Source: Bisporella sp. PMI_857 (Eukaryota > Ascomycota > Leotiomycetes > Helotiales > Helotiaceae). From it: a DNA stretch of 64,000 nucleotides. Positions 10,389-22,870 of the stretch are shown one piece after another. Position numbers and translations under genes: made by a program. Numbering within the stretch: the first letter of the stretch is position 1; each line of letters starts with the position of its first letter. Where the stretch lies: positions 248,001 through 312,000 of the forward strand of contig JAJSPD010000015.1 of NCBI GenBank assembly GCA_021307315.1. Reading direction: 5' to 3'. The notes beneath the pieces were generated by a model, which saw nothing but the letters and a program-made list of their open reading frames with translations, was not told where the DNA came from and made no database searches.

Positions 10389-11278
10389 TATAAACTGCTG
10401 TCGCCCGATTAGCCCAGGCACAATAAAAGTGCGAAGAGTTTGTACTAGAAAAAATTAACTGAATGAACTCCAAGCCCTCATCACAAAAGTCCTATGCAGT
10501 CTGTTTCCCAAGAATCCCAAATACTCGATAACTCTCAGTCACCTCATGGCTGGTGGTAAGGGAGGAAGAGGTGTGTACACAAACGAGATCCCGAGCTGAG
10601 TCGAATAATCCCCAAAATATTTGAAAGAGTCCTGGTACACCATGACCCTTAAGAGGCAGCACCCACAGGCATAAAAATTGAACCCAATAGCTTGGGTGCG
10701 ATTAGCTCTACACTTAGCCACGGAAGCTGTAAATTTATTGACAGCGCAGACTTTCTTTTTCCTAGTCAGGTACATTATGCAAAAGTTGCGTGGACTGGAT
10801 TTGCCGGATGTAGATCAAGTCTTCTCTAGTCTTGTATTAGTGGCTACCTAGAGAAAGGGATTGTTAGCTAAAAACAGCCAGCACGGGAAAGACCTTGTTA
10901 GTGGTGATGCTCAGCTTTTAAAAAAACAATTCGCATGCTTGTGGCTTAAGCCACAAGCGGGACCAGAAAGTGCACTACCCCTGAATGAGCCGAACTTTAC
11001 TATTACAAGCACCTTCAGCTTGTAGGACACGAATCCGATAAGCTCGATTGTACAATGTAGAAGAGAAGTGTTATGAGAAAATTACTATACGGGTCTGTAA
11101 ATGAATCTTAAAATTTCATATTATTTTCTTTTCCTATATACAAATATTTCATCCAAGCTTCGAGAAGAATCCTCCTCTAACCAGCCAACTAATTTTCCGT
11201 CGATCTCGCAGTCAAAAACATCACCTGCCCAAAGCACAACACGAATGTAATTCTATGGCCTATGAAAGATTCAAGTGC
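10389..11278. other. intergenic, no gene seen
   Basis: Contains the DUF3431 upstream region and a perfect 22-bp palindrome (10937-10958). No coding signal; short frames lack family resemblance. Confidence 0.45.
10937..10958. repeat. perfect 22-bp palindrome
   Basis: Eleven bases are followed immediately by their exact reverse complement, centred on CTTAAG with no spacer, in an otherwise gene-free stretch. It could be a dimeric factor site or a hairpin; function unknown. Confidence 0.7.
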
Positions 11279-12587
11279 TTAGATAATGTCGTTGTCCATA
11301 TGCCCTACGAAAGACCAGAGAATAAATGGTGGTCTGATGCCAATTATCCCCAAGATTGGACCATGAATGATAAACAATGGCTAGCTGATTCGACTCGATA
11401 GAGCGCTTGGGGATTCGTGAACAATCTACGTTGGTATGAGCTTGGATCTGAATGCATCAAACCGTACATAAGCATCGTTGATCCTATAATGGGAAGCCAT
11501 CGAGGCTTTAGATTGAACCAATTGGGGATAAAGTGTTCCGTTACAAACTTGTACCCCCATATCTTTCTCGCCTTGGGAGTGGGGTAGCCCATAAAATAGA
11601 GAGCTATAAGAAAGGAAACCGCCAGGGAGATTCTTTTCCCATGACTCGCGACTGGGCTGGATTGTTTTCGAGGTTCCTGATTTGGGGGACTGGACTTCTG
11701 AGAACCATGAGCTGCAAGCGTGGTGCTCCCAGGATATTGTGTGATAGGTAATGTGCCCGAAACGCTGCCATTCTCGATTGTGCTGGAGCTGCATCCTACT
11801 TCACTACCAAGCTGCTGTATCAGATCAAGCTCACAAAAAAAGGACCCCATATGAAGTACTACACCATAACAGCTGTATGTAATATAGGCACAATGCGCTG
11901 AACACAAGTATCACTCCCAAGCAAGCGTATACTCGAGCACGAAATAGTGCAAGTAACAGCACACAACCCATAATTCCAGAGCGGTACTATTTGACAACAG
12001 TCCACATGTGAAGATCGTGAACTGGAAAGTAGTCCTTTCAGTCAAAAATATTCATGGATGCTAGCCCATTTTTCGACCAAAAGTGGAGCTGCTCCCACAA
12101 TAAATAGAACATGGGAACTGTTGTCTCGTAGTATAATATCTTCTCTTTCAGCGTCTTTTGTCGAAACATCTCTGGCAGGCCAACATGTGCCGCGATGGCG
12201 GTAAGAAAGCTGGCGACCAAGACCTGAAGGTAGAGGCGGAAAAATATCCCGAATGTGGACTTTGAAAGACTGATAAGTAGCTGATCTCGAGATACGGGAT
12301 TGTTCTTGCGCATCAGTTTCATAGGCTTTCAGGGCCATCACATAACCAGAAACGAGGTAGAACACTAGCACCATAGATATCCCAGCGTATGTTATCTTGA
12401 TGATAGGTAATGCAATCCACCGATAGTGCCTCTCGTCATAGCCATAGCCCAGATTCATCGCCATGAAATGCATCAGATAATGGCGAATAAAGACAATCGA
12501 CGATGCTACCGCGTAGTCTGTCAATCTATGCTGTCGCGTGGGGTTTATATACTTTGGGCTGCTCGTTGAGATATTATGTTCGAACAT
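11279..12587 (-). pseudogene. acyltransferase-3 family pseudogene
   Basis: The locus starts at ATG 12587 and shows the layout of fungal acyltransferase family 3 membrane enzymes, which have about ten TM helices and acylate glycans, lipids or small metabolites. An N-terminal RHYLMHFMAMNLGYG-like segment is followed by KITYAGISMVLVFYLVSGYVMALK in one frame. At about 12325-12320 a single extra base moves the homology to another frame (MKLMRKNN, then SKSTFGIFFRLYLQVLVASF). That frame hits in-frame TGA and TAG before and inside the HDLHMWTV..YRS region. A further shift gives HMGSFFCELDLIQ and a Ser/Pro-rich insert. The last frame contains a stop before PLFIIHGPILGIIG and ends at TAA 11279. At least three frameshifts and three stops make it non-functional. 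Confidence 0.85.
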
Positions 12588-13952
12588 TTTGTGGAGTGAT
12601 AGCGTAGGTGAATATTCTGCAAAGCCGAACCATGCGTGTGCGTGGGGTCGTAGAAATCATTGTCAGATTGCCCACAAAAGCTGCCTTTCCGTGGGAAGAT
12701 AAATACCATATATAACTAAACACATAACGGAGCTCGCCTTTTTATATGATTGCTCGACTGGTGCCACTAGCACAGAGGCTAGTCTTGGAGGAGGTAAACC
12801 TTCAGCATATAGATTCTCAATATCCTGAGCTAAAAAGATTTATTGTAGGACATTCATGTTGATCTTGGTCTGCGGATGACGATTTTCGTGTGGGACCATG
12901 GGTAGGTTACAGTCTAGCTTCTTCAGGCTTTTTTCTCCCCAATATTCTTCCTATATATACAGTTTATTGTAGTACGAAATTGACGGTTCCTCAGAGAAGC
13001 ACCTGTCTTTTGTTGACCATATGATGTATCCAAGTAGCGACATCAGACATTGTCTAATAGATGGATACACGTCAGACCACTCAGCCCAAAATCCGTTATG
13101 CTACGACACATAACGTCCTCTGAGTTAAACGTGGGAGTGACAGAAAGGAGTCTTGATTTTCTTTTTGATCTGAAAATGATCGATCGCCTGGCAATCATGA
13201 AGAATTGACATGCCAATGGCTTCTTGTTTCGCGCTTGAGGCCACACGGCATACAAGCTAACTATACACGGCACATTAGACTGCCGATGTACGGTGGGTCA
13301 AAAGCATCGCTTAACTGGCTTGAACATTTTGCAGCTGGAGTCCAGCTGCTTGATGATAAGCCGGCGATGCTGATCTTTGCATTGCACATTACTGTCAAGT
13401 GATTAGCCGCATTATTGTGGATTTACGAAGTAGAGGAGTAGAAAGGCCATCCCCTATAAGGAACTCAAGGCGAAATGTCCAAGCGATGGAGCATATATAT
13501 TTATCGATGTAAATACTCAAGTCACACACTTACTCCCACAGAAATGATTCAAGTCTGTGCCGTATCTGTATTGGCTATCAAGTTTGAGTGCCGGCTTGAC
13601 CTTGGTTGTTCAGAGCTCATTGGCTGTTTCCCGGCAAATGGGATTCTAGGGGTGATACTAAATGACTGGACAGGGAAAGGCAGGTTGAGCTTTTGCCGCG
13701 TGCACAGTTACATTGACGGAGACAGAGCAACGTTCAATGTTGTGTTGAACACTCTCTGACTGACTTCGACTGTGAACGTTTGAGAATGAGGTTGATGATA
13801 CAATAAATACATCAGTCAGGGTCTCAAATCTAAATGCGTCTGTCCGCTTATCGACACCTGACTGACTTGATTCCACTACCAAACTCCCCACTTCCGCTCT
13901 TGGCATAGCACCCGCCAATCACCATACCGAAAGCGCCCCATAAGCAGCCAAG
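12588..13952. other. intergenic, no supported gene
   Basis: Upstream flanks of the acyltransferase pseudogene and of EXO70, lying head to head. The 13475-13759 open frame (94 codons) has no family features and I do not support it. CTGACTGACTT recurs near 13757 and 13858. Confidence 0.45.
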
Positions 13953-16015
13953 ATGTATCCTACAGGTCGACGTGCGTGGTCCACAACCATCATAGAACAA
14001 GAGGCAGAGATGGCTTTAGGTCTGACTTCAAAAGCTGCCGATGAGGAAGCGCGGGCGGAGGTCGATGTCCTCAACTCGAGGCTGGAGAAGACGAGGCAGC
14101 TAAACAAGAAGATCCAGGCATCGCTCGCGCGCCTCGATGCCAACGGGAAGTCGATGCACGATGCCATCGGCCCAATTTACTCCCAAACACATCAACTGCA
14201 GACTATAAATACAAGTATGGGGCACGGCATCTATCGGAGGACAGGCGCTGATGTGTGGTAGATATCGAAGCGGTTTTAGGTGCAATTGGACGTATCAGGC
14301 AACCGTCAGACATTAAGAATGTGGAGGAAGATATTATCAGAAGGGGGTCAGTGTATTTCAGAATTAGGTTGTGAGTCTTGCTGATCATCTGCAGTCCTGA
14401 GAAAGCTGGACTTTCCGCATTCCTGAACTCTGTAAACCGCGTCAATACAGCCATCGCCGAACTCAAGCGATCCAACCTTCGATCGAATCAAACAGCAGTG
14501 ACAGATCTTGGCCGTCTACTGAAATCTGGTAATACCCAGCTGGAAACATATTTTGCCAAACTTCTCCAGAGCGACTCAAGACCAGTCGAGCCACTTCACT
14601 TTATCACCAAAGACAAGCCATTTCCTGTACTCAGTCAGGACCATAACACACGTCTTGCGCTCATTAATACCTATATCGTCAATTCCAGCAGACAGTCCGG
14701 ATATAATAGCGACTCGCCAGTATTACAGGTATATGCTAGCGTTCGTGGGCCATATTTGATCTCCACATTACAAAATCTAGCAGCAGCATCGGTGAATACT
14801 GCAAGAAAGAAGACGCCTGACGCAGTATATCGTCAAGGCACAAATGGCATCGGGACTTACGCAAAAGGGATGGAGGGAGCATTCTTAGCGGAATATGACA
14901 ACATTTGCAGTCTTTTCTCGCGCGACGAGTGGGGCAAAGTGTTCAACCTGACATGCCAGGGCGCTATCGCGGAGCTTGCAAGTACACTGCGGGACTTGAA
15001 CACGCATATCAGGGCAAATTTGAATACAGACTGCTATTTGGCTTATGAAGTCATTGAGATCATGTCAAACCTTTCTGCAAATCTAGAGAATCGGACTGGA
15101 GAATTAAAAAATTCGTTCGCGAAGGCGTTGAAGCCGATAAAGGAAACCGGAAAGCTATCCCTCAGCGACCTGCTCGACGAGACACGACGCCGTATAGACA
15201 GCTTACAATCGCTTCCCCCAGATGCATCAGCGATACCGGTCACTACAGAAACAATGACGAGGTTACAAACGATGGTCGATTTCCTTCGTCCTATATCAAG
15301 TATAATGATTTCCATTGGTGATGGTGGCTGGAAAACCAATGTGGCATCTAATAATACATCGGATCAAATTCCAAGCCTGGCATCATTCGATGTGACAGCA
15401 GACGGAAAGCAGATATTTGCTCACTATTGTTCAGACACTATCGACACATTGATCAAGTCCCTGGACCAAAAAGGCAAATCGACCCTAAACTTAACGAAGA
15501 ATAAACTGCCTTTGGGCGCCTTCCTTTTGAACAATATTGCTATAGTAGATCGTATGATACGTGGCTCAGACTTGCAGCCTCTGTTATCGGCACATATGCA
15601 AGGTCTCGCCTTGAGGAAGACCAGCGCCAGAAACTTATATATATCATCCTTCAACCAAATAGGCATGCTACTTATGGATGTTCAGCATACTAAGAATCTA
15701 AATCGGACGTCTGGTAGCGTCGGGGCTATTGACTCATCCAGCATCCTCAAGAGCATGGGTAGCAAAGACAAGGATGTCGTGAAGCAGAAATTCACGAACT
15801 TCAATACTGGTTTCGAAGCATTAGTTGCTGAGCATAAGCGATTGAAGATGGAGCGCGAGGTGCGACAAGAATTAAGTAACGAGGTACAGAAGGTCATCGA
15901 GCCGCTTTATTGTCGGTACTGGGATCGATATCACGAGATCGACAAGGGCAAAGGCAAGTATGTCAAGTGGAACAAGACCGATATTTCTGGCCTGTTCAAT
16001 CAAATGGCCTCATGA
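13953..16015 (+). CDS. EXO70: exocyst complex subunit Exo70, three exons
   Basis: Exons are 13953-14214, 14262-14346 and 14395-16015, with introns of 47 and 48 nt; together they encode 655 residues. The join restores the conserved N-terminal segment ...NIEAVLGAIGRIRQPSDIKNVEEDIIRRGPEKAGLSAFLNSV in short blocks, typical of Exo70. The N-terminus (about 20-90) is a heptad-like coiled coil that in the family contacts the exocyst core. The rest is the helical CorEx-type rod. The basic C-terminus (YHEIDKGKGKYVKWNKTDISGLFNQM) corresponds to the PtdIns(4,5)P2/Rho-binding D-domain end. Role by family: with Sec3 it anchors the exocyst to the plasma membrane at hyphal tips for secretory vesicle tethering. 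Length is normal; nothing is broken. Confidence 0.93.
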
Positions 16016-16698
16016 GGGTCATTTACTTGCGGGCACATATTTGAAAGGAGTTTAGGTAAGGAGCATAGGAATGTATGATAATGATTGCAGCAGCCGATGA
16101 TACCAGGAAGCGTGTTTGTTAGGTAGTTTCATTGCAAATATATCCCCGAAATTGGAATGCCCCATTAATTAGTTGGCAGATTCAGTAATAACTCCCTGAC
16201 TTATCCATGCCAAAGTCACCAAATCCAAAGTCCTTTGCCGAAGTGGTATACCCTTAACAGGAAAAGTCACCCATTTTCAAACCCCAATTCCAAAACCCCT
16301 GATCCAAAAAAAATAACCCCAAATCCAAGTTCCAGCCAAAGGAGGGGTGAACAATATCGTTGAACTCCGAGCCCCATGCTTGCCAAGTCGCAAGGGAAAA
16401 AAAAAGAGACGATTCAAGTGGTGGTACAGTCTGGTATTCCCTCTCGCTCCGAGTTCCCTAGGCTCTTCCGTTCCCATCCCATCCCATCCCATTCCATTCC
16501 ATTCCCATCCCAGCCCGTCCCCCCCCCCCCCTTCCCGTTCCATAAGATTGCGCCTGAGAAAAAAAGATCCCGCGACAAGAGAGGGGTTTTTTTTTTTTAA
16601 TTTTTAATTTTTAAAAAGAGTATTAAAAAGGGGGGGGAGTTCATCGAGGCTCGATGTGAGGTGGTGGAAGAAAAGAAAGGAGAGAAGGAGGGAGTAGC
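16016..16698. other. intergenic, simple-sequence rich
   Basis: The 3' flank of EXO70, then stretches of A, C and T runs and CCCAT/CCATT repeats around 16476-16535. Frames here are low-complexity and not supported as genes. Confidence 0.5.
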
Positions 16699-16815
16699 TT
16701 AGAGGCAGTCCGATACATCACACCACCCGCACATGTCGTGGTTCCCGTACTCTTCGTACTTGCAGCAGTAGCCGCAGCAGCGGATGACGAGCGGCTCGGG
16801 CGTGACCACGACCAT
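16699..16815 (-). CDS. 38-residue cysteine-rich mini-protein
   Basis: ATG at 16815 and TAA at 16701-16699 give 38 residues starting MVVVTPEPLVIR. Seven cysteines (13, 14, 17, 18, 29, 32, 37) form the pattern CCxxCC-x10-CxxC-x4-C, with GYCCKYEEYG and MCGWC around them. The spacing resembles a compact metal-binding knuckle or a disulfide mini-protein. There is no signal peptide, so an intracellular zinc-binding role is more likely than secretion. The start context (purine at -3) is good, and a run of A just before it would make a typical fungal leader. It lies alone between homopolymer tracts with no other frame on either strand. Family unknown to me; chance origin cannot be excluded at this length. 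Confidence 0.5.
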   Translation of the reverse strand: MVVVTPEPLVIRCCGYCCKYEEYGNHDMCGWCDVSDCL

Positions 16816-18739
16816 TCTTTTTTTTTTTTTTTGGATTGATTGATTGATTGATTGATATGTTTGATTCGTTTTGATTGGTGCCGTGTGGGTTTGAGTTTGG
16901 GTTTTGGGGGCTGTGGGCGTTGAGAGTGGGTTTTTTTTTTGGGTAGAACTAGTGTGGTGATGATGATGAGTTGTTGGAGGAGGAGGAGATTGAGGATAGA
17001 TATAGCCCGGTGGTCAGAGCTGCTGCGGTAAACTTCGGTGAAAGGGACGTCAATGTTGTACGTGTGTGTGTGTGTGCGTGTGTATGCCTTGGATTTTTGT
17101 ATAGATAGGATGACTGGCCCTGCTCGGGTGTGACAACAGCGTTGGCTTTTTCTTCAAAGTGCTGAATATGCGGTGTGAGAGGGTTCGTGTTAGGTATATA
17201 TGTAGGGCAAACACTAAAAAAAAAATAAAAAATTAATTTTCTTTGGCAGGTGTCACAGCTTTTCACAGGTTGTAGGACAAAGAATGTTCAAAAATTCAGG
17301 GGTTTCTTGGTATTTGTTTGGGTATTCACAGCTTCCGAAGATCTCTCTCAGTGACCTCATGGGCAGTATTTATCTTTCACGCGAATGGCTCAGGAGAGCG
17401 CCTTTCCCCTTCCCTCCACCACCCCTGGTATATACACGTTGGCCCTTGTCATCTCAGGCACGACTTTGATTTGCCCAGTTTGATCGCTGGGTCAAGATCA
17501 GCACCCGAACAAAGTGTGGACAGGGCAGCGGAGGTGGCTTTGTTCAAGGATTCCCCACTTTCTCCCAAATTTATTTTGCATGCCCAGCCCGTTCTTTGCA
17601 TCTTAAAATATTTGAAATAAGGATGCCAGAGCCAGGATACCGGCCGCCTGGCTTCTCTATACGTTACCAGCGGTTCATTTCCTCATAGGAGAGGGAGATG
17701 AGGAGTAGACATGCAAGAGTGGCACGATGTGGCATTTGATGTGCAACAGAAAAGGGGAGCGAGGATCAGGGTTTGTGTTTGTGAAAGGGCAGATAGCAAA
17801 AAAGTGAGGCTGCCCGTTCATCTTTTGCTGTGTTTGTTTCATCTCACACGATTCTCAAATCTCCACATCTTGGCGCGGTTGTGGTCCTGGGATGGACCGA
17901 CGCTTGTGTGATGACTCAGACGCAAGGCCCTTTCTCTGGCTTTGATCTCTTACCGCCCAGCATAGGCCCATCATTTCCTCAACGAAAAAACAAGAAACGA
18001 GAAGTATTGGGAATTTCTTTCCCGGTGCCTGTAAGCCACTGCAGAACCGGAGATTCCATTTATGTTTCTGCAGACATGAAATAGGTGCCTGCTCCGGCTG
18101 AGACATATTGACGACAATGGCATACCTTGACCGAGCGGAAAGAGGAGGTCGCCTCTTGTCCTGCTTGCAGATCAGATTCTCCTTTTTGTGCAGGGAAAAG
18201 GCACCCTAGTTTTTAGCTTAAGGCTGATTGATCCCAAGTTACATTCTATGATAACGAACATGTATAACTGCGGCGTGAAAACTCCATTTACAGCCACAGA
18301 AAGCCGATGTTGCCTTGCTTACCACTGAACCGTTGTCTTACGATGCAGCGATGGCCCCGCGTGACAGGAAATGAAAGATCGGTAACGTGGGATAGCGAAA
18401 AGAGCTGGGAAAGGTGGAGATATTGGGGCGAAGTGCGAGATGCGATGTGCATCAAAATGCTGATGGCTCGATTATGCGGGTGCGACTGGGAAAGGGAAGG
18501 CCCGAGACGATAACGGTGGCTGTTTGTTTGTTTTTGTTGATGGGGACGAAGGCCCATCCGGACTGAAGGATCGTCATGCCTATCGTGGGGTATTTTCGTC
18601 CCAAACGGACGGGTTGCAGCTGACGACGCCTAACTGAAGTACAGTAAGATGACGATCGTTAGCTACAGCATGACATCTGGAGTGTCAAGGCAAGGGAATT
18701 GGAATTAACTTTTTCCTGTTAAACCCTTTTACTTGGGCC

Positions 18740-18764
18740 TTTTTTTTTTTTTTTTTTTTTTTTT
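18740..18764. repeat. poly-T tract, 25 bases
   Basis: Uninterrupted run of T in the gene-poor interval. It is prone to length polymorphism and sequencing error. Confidence 0.9.
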
Positions 18765-21280
18765 CCCTTTGAGCTGGATATGCACAGATCTTCAGGTCGA
18801 GCTAATGCTGTGTTATGTTTCGTTCCCAATAAAAAACATTCTGCATAAAGCCACGTGGTACGGCAGGCTACAGTACAGTAAGCAAAGCCGATAGACCTGT
18901 CACCGCTGCTCTACCAGTCATGTATTCAACGGGTCGCTTCACTCCCTCATAGGGTCCCGAGATCGGTTAACAGGCAGCCAGACATGCCGTGTTTGCTCAC
19001 TCGGCTCCGTTTAGGGGCAACTCGAACACTCGGACGATCAAATTGGGACAATACCCACCCTTCATGGTTCCTAAAGAGAGTAAGGTACCCATGGATGGGG
19101 GGAAGTGCAGGGAAAATAGGTTTCTCAGGTTGTACAAGATTCCCACCCCCCTGCGTGCTTCTTAAATCAATATGCATTACTGCCGCCTTCAAGCATTATT
19201 TTGCAGGATAGCTTATTGGAGACAGCTATGCATAACGGGAGCGGTAATATGGCATATAGGCCGCATCATCGCCCTTCTCAGGCCTTTTCTCACACCCATG
19301 GCCATATCTTCATCAATATTGCATTTGAATAGCAGACTTACATAGAACGGCAAATTCGGCACAATGTGAATTCTCTTGCATGCTGTAAACGCAGCAAGTT
19401 TTCGGCAGCTGAAAATCAATTTTAAAGCAGCTGAAATCTGATAGAAATTAAGTACCGCGCAGTAGGAACCCTGTAGTATAGGAAGATAGGATGATTCGGG
19501 CATCAACTCGGCCATGCAAAGCAGGACCAGCGCTAGGTGAACAGTGGCAGGCGTCAGATGGATCCAAAGGTGAATTTCTTGCGTCAAGGACGAGCATTCA
19601 TTAGGGTATAGTCAATTGATTATATCATACAGAGAAGCAAGCTCAATAAACTCCTGGAATCCGCGGCATATGGTATGTGTACTTTCTTGTTTGGCACAAA
19701 TGATCAGCGGCACGCAATTATGCAGGCATATCATGAATGTAGAATCGCAATTATCGCCGTTTTAAACGTAATTTCCCCAAGCATCATTCCCACTTTGTTA
19801 AAGTATTATATGCAATCGGTGGTAGAGCATAGTTTGTAAAAGGTCCTTCACAGAAGGAAATCGACCGATGCTATAGGAAGCGAGAAAGAGAGGACAGCAC
19901 TATAATTCATTCTATTCCCTTTTGAACACAAATAACTGACATGTTTTCAGAGGCCAAGAACAGGATTGGAAGTATAAGGCCAGCCACAAAAGCAAACATT
20001 CATGTCAGCATCGGTCAGCAAGGACATACAATCAACTTGCTGTCTTAGGGTAAGTCAATGGCTTATTGTCTAGTAAGTCCTATGGTTGTTGAAACTCTTC
20101 AAAGGCCAGGCGAACGACTAACAATTTGTTTCACCTAGGACATCACTTCTCCGGTGATCTAAAATAAAGACGCAAAGGCAGAATTTGCGATACAGGTTAC
20201 ACGAAACGCCCCCAAAAATTAAGATTTGGGCCGAACAAAGTGAGGTTTTATTACTTAGCACCTTACGGCCATTCTCTAAGGACTAATCATGAAATAGGCC
20301 GTAGCATTCATCGCACAAAGGTTTACAACGTCGATCGCTCTGTTGTAATCCGATCCTTACGCACCTCGCTAAATCGATCGCAAAAGAGCCTTCAGAGACT
20401 TCAATACAATGAGTAATCTTCTTGGTTTCGAGGCTGTTTAGGAATGAAGTGTGTAAGGTCCTTGATCTGCTTTTCTTCCAGAAACATGATAAAAAGATCG
20501 GCGATCAGGACGGCGAACATACTCGGTAAACATATAGGAGACTTAAGCTTTCATTCAAGATACGAACTCTTGCCCACAATCCATGATTTCGGTGCAGAAA
20601 GTATAATTCTTACTAGCATGCTTCACTAGTACTAATTGGGGGAATCCATCGTAAAGCTACGTGTTCTTAGATAAGCTTTATGGAACGGCTCTAAGAGCGA
20701 GGCATAACAGTCATACTAATTAACATACTCATCGAGATCATTATGCACCTAACAACGCTTGCAACAGGCCGCCTTGGCTGACTCTTCGGGGATAGTCTAC
20801 GTAGTATTATCAACAATTAGACTTCGGTCCATCACCTTACGTCGTAACCCGGAACTTTGGCAGACTCTCCCGGCAGAAAACCAGCATAAGCTTGAAATAG
20901 CTCCGAATTGCCACTGGCGAAAACCGGGATGCCAAGTGAAGAAGGCCAGTTCTAGCCTCCTAACTGAGTAGCCGACTTTGACCTCTCTATTTGTAGTGTT
21001 TTATCTATGCGTGATGGAGAGAGAAGTACTGTTCTTTATGGCCACTATCGATGTGTATCTGCAAATGTCGTAATACAGTGTTTGGCCACTCTGGCTCGAA
21101 TGATTTGATATGTCTGGGACGAAATTCATATCTCTTGATCCGTGTCGGAAATGCCGACCCACCAATGAATAGGGTCTTAATATGTTTAAATTTTTACTAT
21201 CAGATAATCAACTGGCTTCTCCCTTCGTACCTCCGTTCACTGGCTCCTACGTGTACCTTTACCCAGCGACCACTATGAGC

Positions 21281-21341
21281 GCGGCCGCCGCTCGTGTTGC
21301 GTGCGGAAAAGGTGCACAGTCTTGGCATCTAGTGCGGCCGC
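21281..21341. promoter_or_regulatory. two GCGGCCGC palindromes upstream of the first SDR gene
   Basis: GCGGCCGC occurs at 21281-21288 and, as GTGCGGCCGC, at 21332-21341, about 260-320 bases before the SDR start codon. The core CGGCCG is two abutting inverted CGG triplets, the half-site used by Zn2Cys6 factors. The same 10-mer appears in opposite orientation between the regulator and the second SDR gene. That the local regulator binds here is inference. Confidence 0.35.
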
Positions 21342-21603
21342 GATTTCCACACAGTTATCATGATGTGATGATGTGTTGATGTATCCTAGATTTGCTGCCA
21401 AAACTCACTGTTTTCGCCTTATTACGATGGAGGAGGCCTATATATATGTCTGTCCGGTCCGCCCTTTGCTAAAGGTCTTTTTCCAACCAAATATACTTTA
21501 ACAACCAGTTGGGCGGCATTGAAGACACATAATCACAACACTTTAACTGCACTGAACCACCGTGTACACCAGATTCATCCTGAAAAGGAAATCATCAACT
21601 ACT

Positions 21604-22870
21604 ATGAGTGTCCGGCGAAGCACTATTATCCCCAACAAGCCGGTTCTCACAGACAAGAACCTGGAGGATCAGTCTGGCAAGGTAACTTCTTACTCACTCT
21701 GCTATTAACATCGCTAGCCCATCCAATACAAATTCGTTGACGCTCTGCTCTACCAAAATAGGTCTTTTTGGTTACTGGCGGATCAGGCGGCCTAGGCACA
21801 GAACTCATCAACATCCTCTATCAGCACCATGCGAAGATCTGGGTTGCCGCGCGCTCCCCAACCAAGACGCAGGAAGTTATGGAAGAGATCAAGAAAGCTC
21901 ACCCTTTATCGCGTGGCCAGATGCACTTCCTGAAACTTCAGCTCGACGACCTGACTACGATCAAGGCATCTGCACAGGAGCTCCTCGCCCAGGAGACACG
22001 CCTGGACGTTCTCTGGAATAACGCCGGCGTCATGGTTCCACCGCAGGGCTCCAAGACGACCCAAGGCTACGAGCTGCAGCTCGGTATCAACAATCTTGGT
22101 CACTTCCTTTTCACCCAATTTCTTACGCCGCTCCTTGCCACAACCGCCAAGATAGCGCCGCCTAACTCCGTTCGCGTCATCTGGGTGTCATCCAGCGCTG
22201 CGGACGGAGCACCGCACCCTGCCATCGACTTCTCCAACATGGACTATCACAAAGAGGAGGGCATCTGGAGCAAGTACTCGCGTAGCAAGGCCGGCAATGT
22301 CATTCATTCAGCCGAGTTTGCTCGACGGTTCGCAAGCACTGGTATCATCAGCCTTGTAAGTCCTTCGTTTGGCTCCTTTCCCCAGCACACGAGGAGCCAG
22401 ATCCACGGGCACAAGAGCCTTTCGTTCGCACAATGTAGGGAGTTGCTGCTTACTATTCCCTTTTTATCCAGGCACTAAACCCTGGCAACTTCGTCACGAA
22501 CCTCCAGCAGAATATGCCCAAGATTCAGCTGGCCATGTTTGTAAGTCGTAACAATCTCGTCTCGACTTCGTTCGTAGAGAGGAGGGTACTAACCAGCATT
22601 TTCTTCTAGAAACTCATCACGCATCACCCCAAGAATGGCGCATACACCGAGCTCTTCGCCGGCTTGCACCCCTCGATCACAGAGAAGGACAACGGCGGTT
22701 GGGGTGAGTTATTTCGATCCTAGCTCTTGGTGTCTAATAACTAACGGCATGTGATTTACAAAGTATCCCCATTTGGCAAGAAGGAAGAGCCCCGCAAAGA
22801 CCTAGTCGAGCCCGAGCTCGGTAGGAAGTACTGGGAGTGGAGCGAGGAGCAAGTCAAGCCGTACTTGTAA
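21604..22870 (+). CDS. short-chain dehydrogenase/reductase, five exons
   Basis: Exons are 21604-21681, 21762-22355, 22472-22540, 22610-22703 and 22764-22870. All introns are GT..AG, and the total is 313 residues. The Rossmann cofactor motif TGGSGGLG sits at 31-38, NNAG at 112-115, the catalytic Ser region SSS at about 169-171, and the active-site Tyr198-x3-Lys202 (YSRSK), so the catalytic set is complete. It resembles the retinol-dehydrogenase-like/WW-domain-oxidoreductase-like branch common in fungal secondary metabolism. That branch usually uses NADP(H), but the substrate cannot be read from the sequence. It is convergent with the Zn2Cys6 regulator gene. The second SDR downstream has the same length but no introns, so they are not a recent tandem copy. 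Confidence 0.9.

Larger units (their letters stand above)
16816..21603. other. 4.8 kb gene-poor interval
   Basis: No frame here carries recognisable domains. The first part (16816-17280) looks like a leader or promoter for the mini-protein: T runs, GATT repeats at about 16833-16857, TGTG repeats near 17061, and A-rich sequence. The rest holds a 25-T run (18740-18764) and unremarkable intergenic DNA. The last ~400 bases are the promoter of the first SDR gene, with two GCGGCCGC sites. The 124-codon minus frame at 19213-19587 starts without an ATG and is not supported. Confidence 0.5.

Noticed and set aside
10421..10421. Upstream start for the DUF3431 protein
   Set aside because: The codon is GTG; ATG 10388 begins just before the membrane anchor.
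13475..13759. 94-codon frame upstream of EXO70
   Set aside because: No family features, no neighbour relation; likely chance.
16476..16535. CCCAT/CCATT repeats as telomere-like sequence
   Set aside because: Short, impure and internal; unlike the TTAGGG repeats of these fungi.
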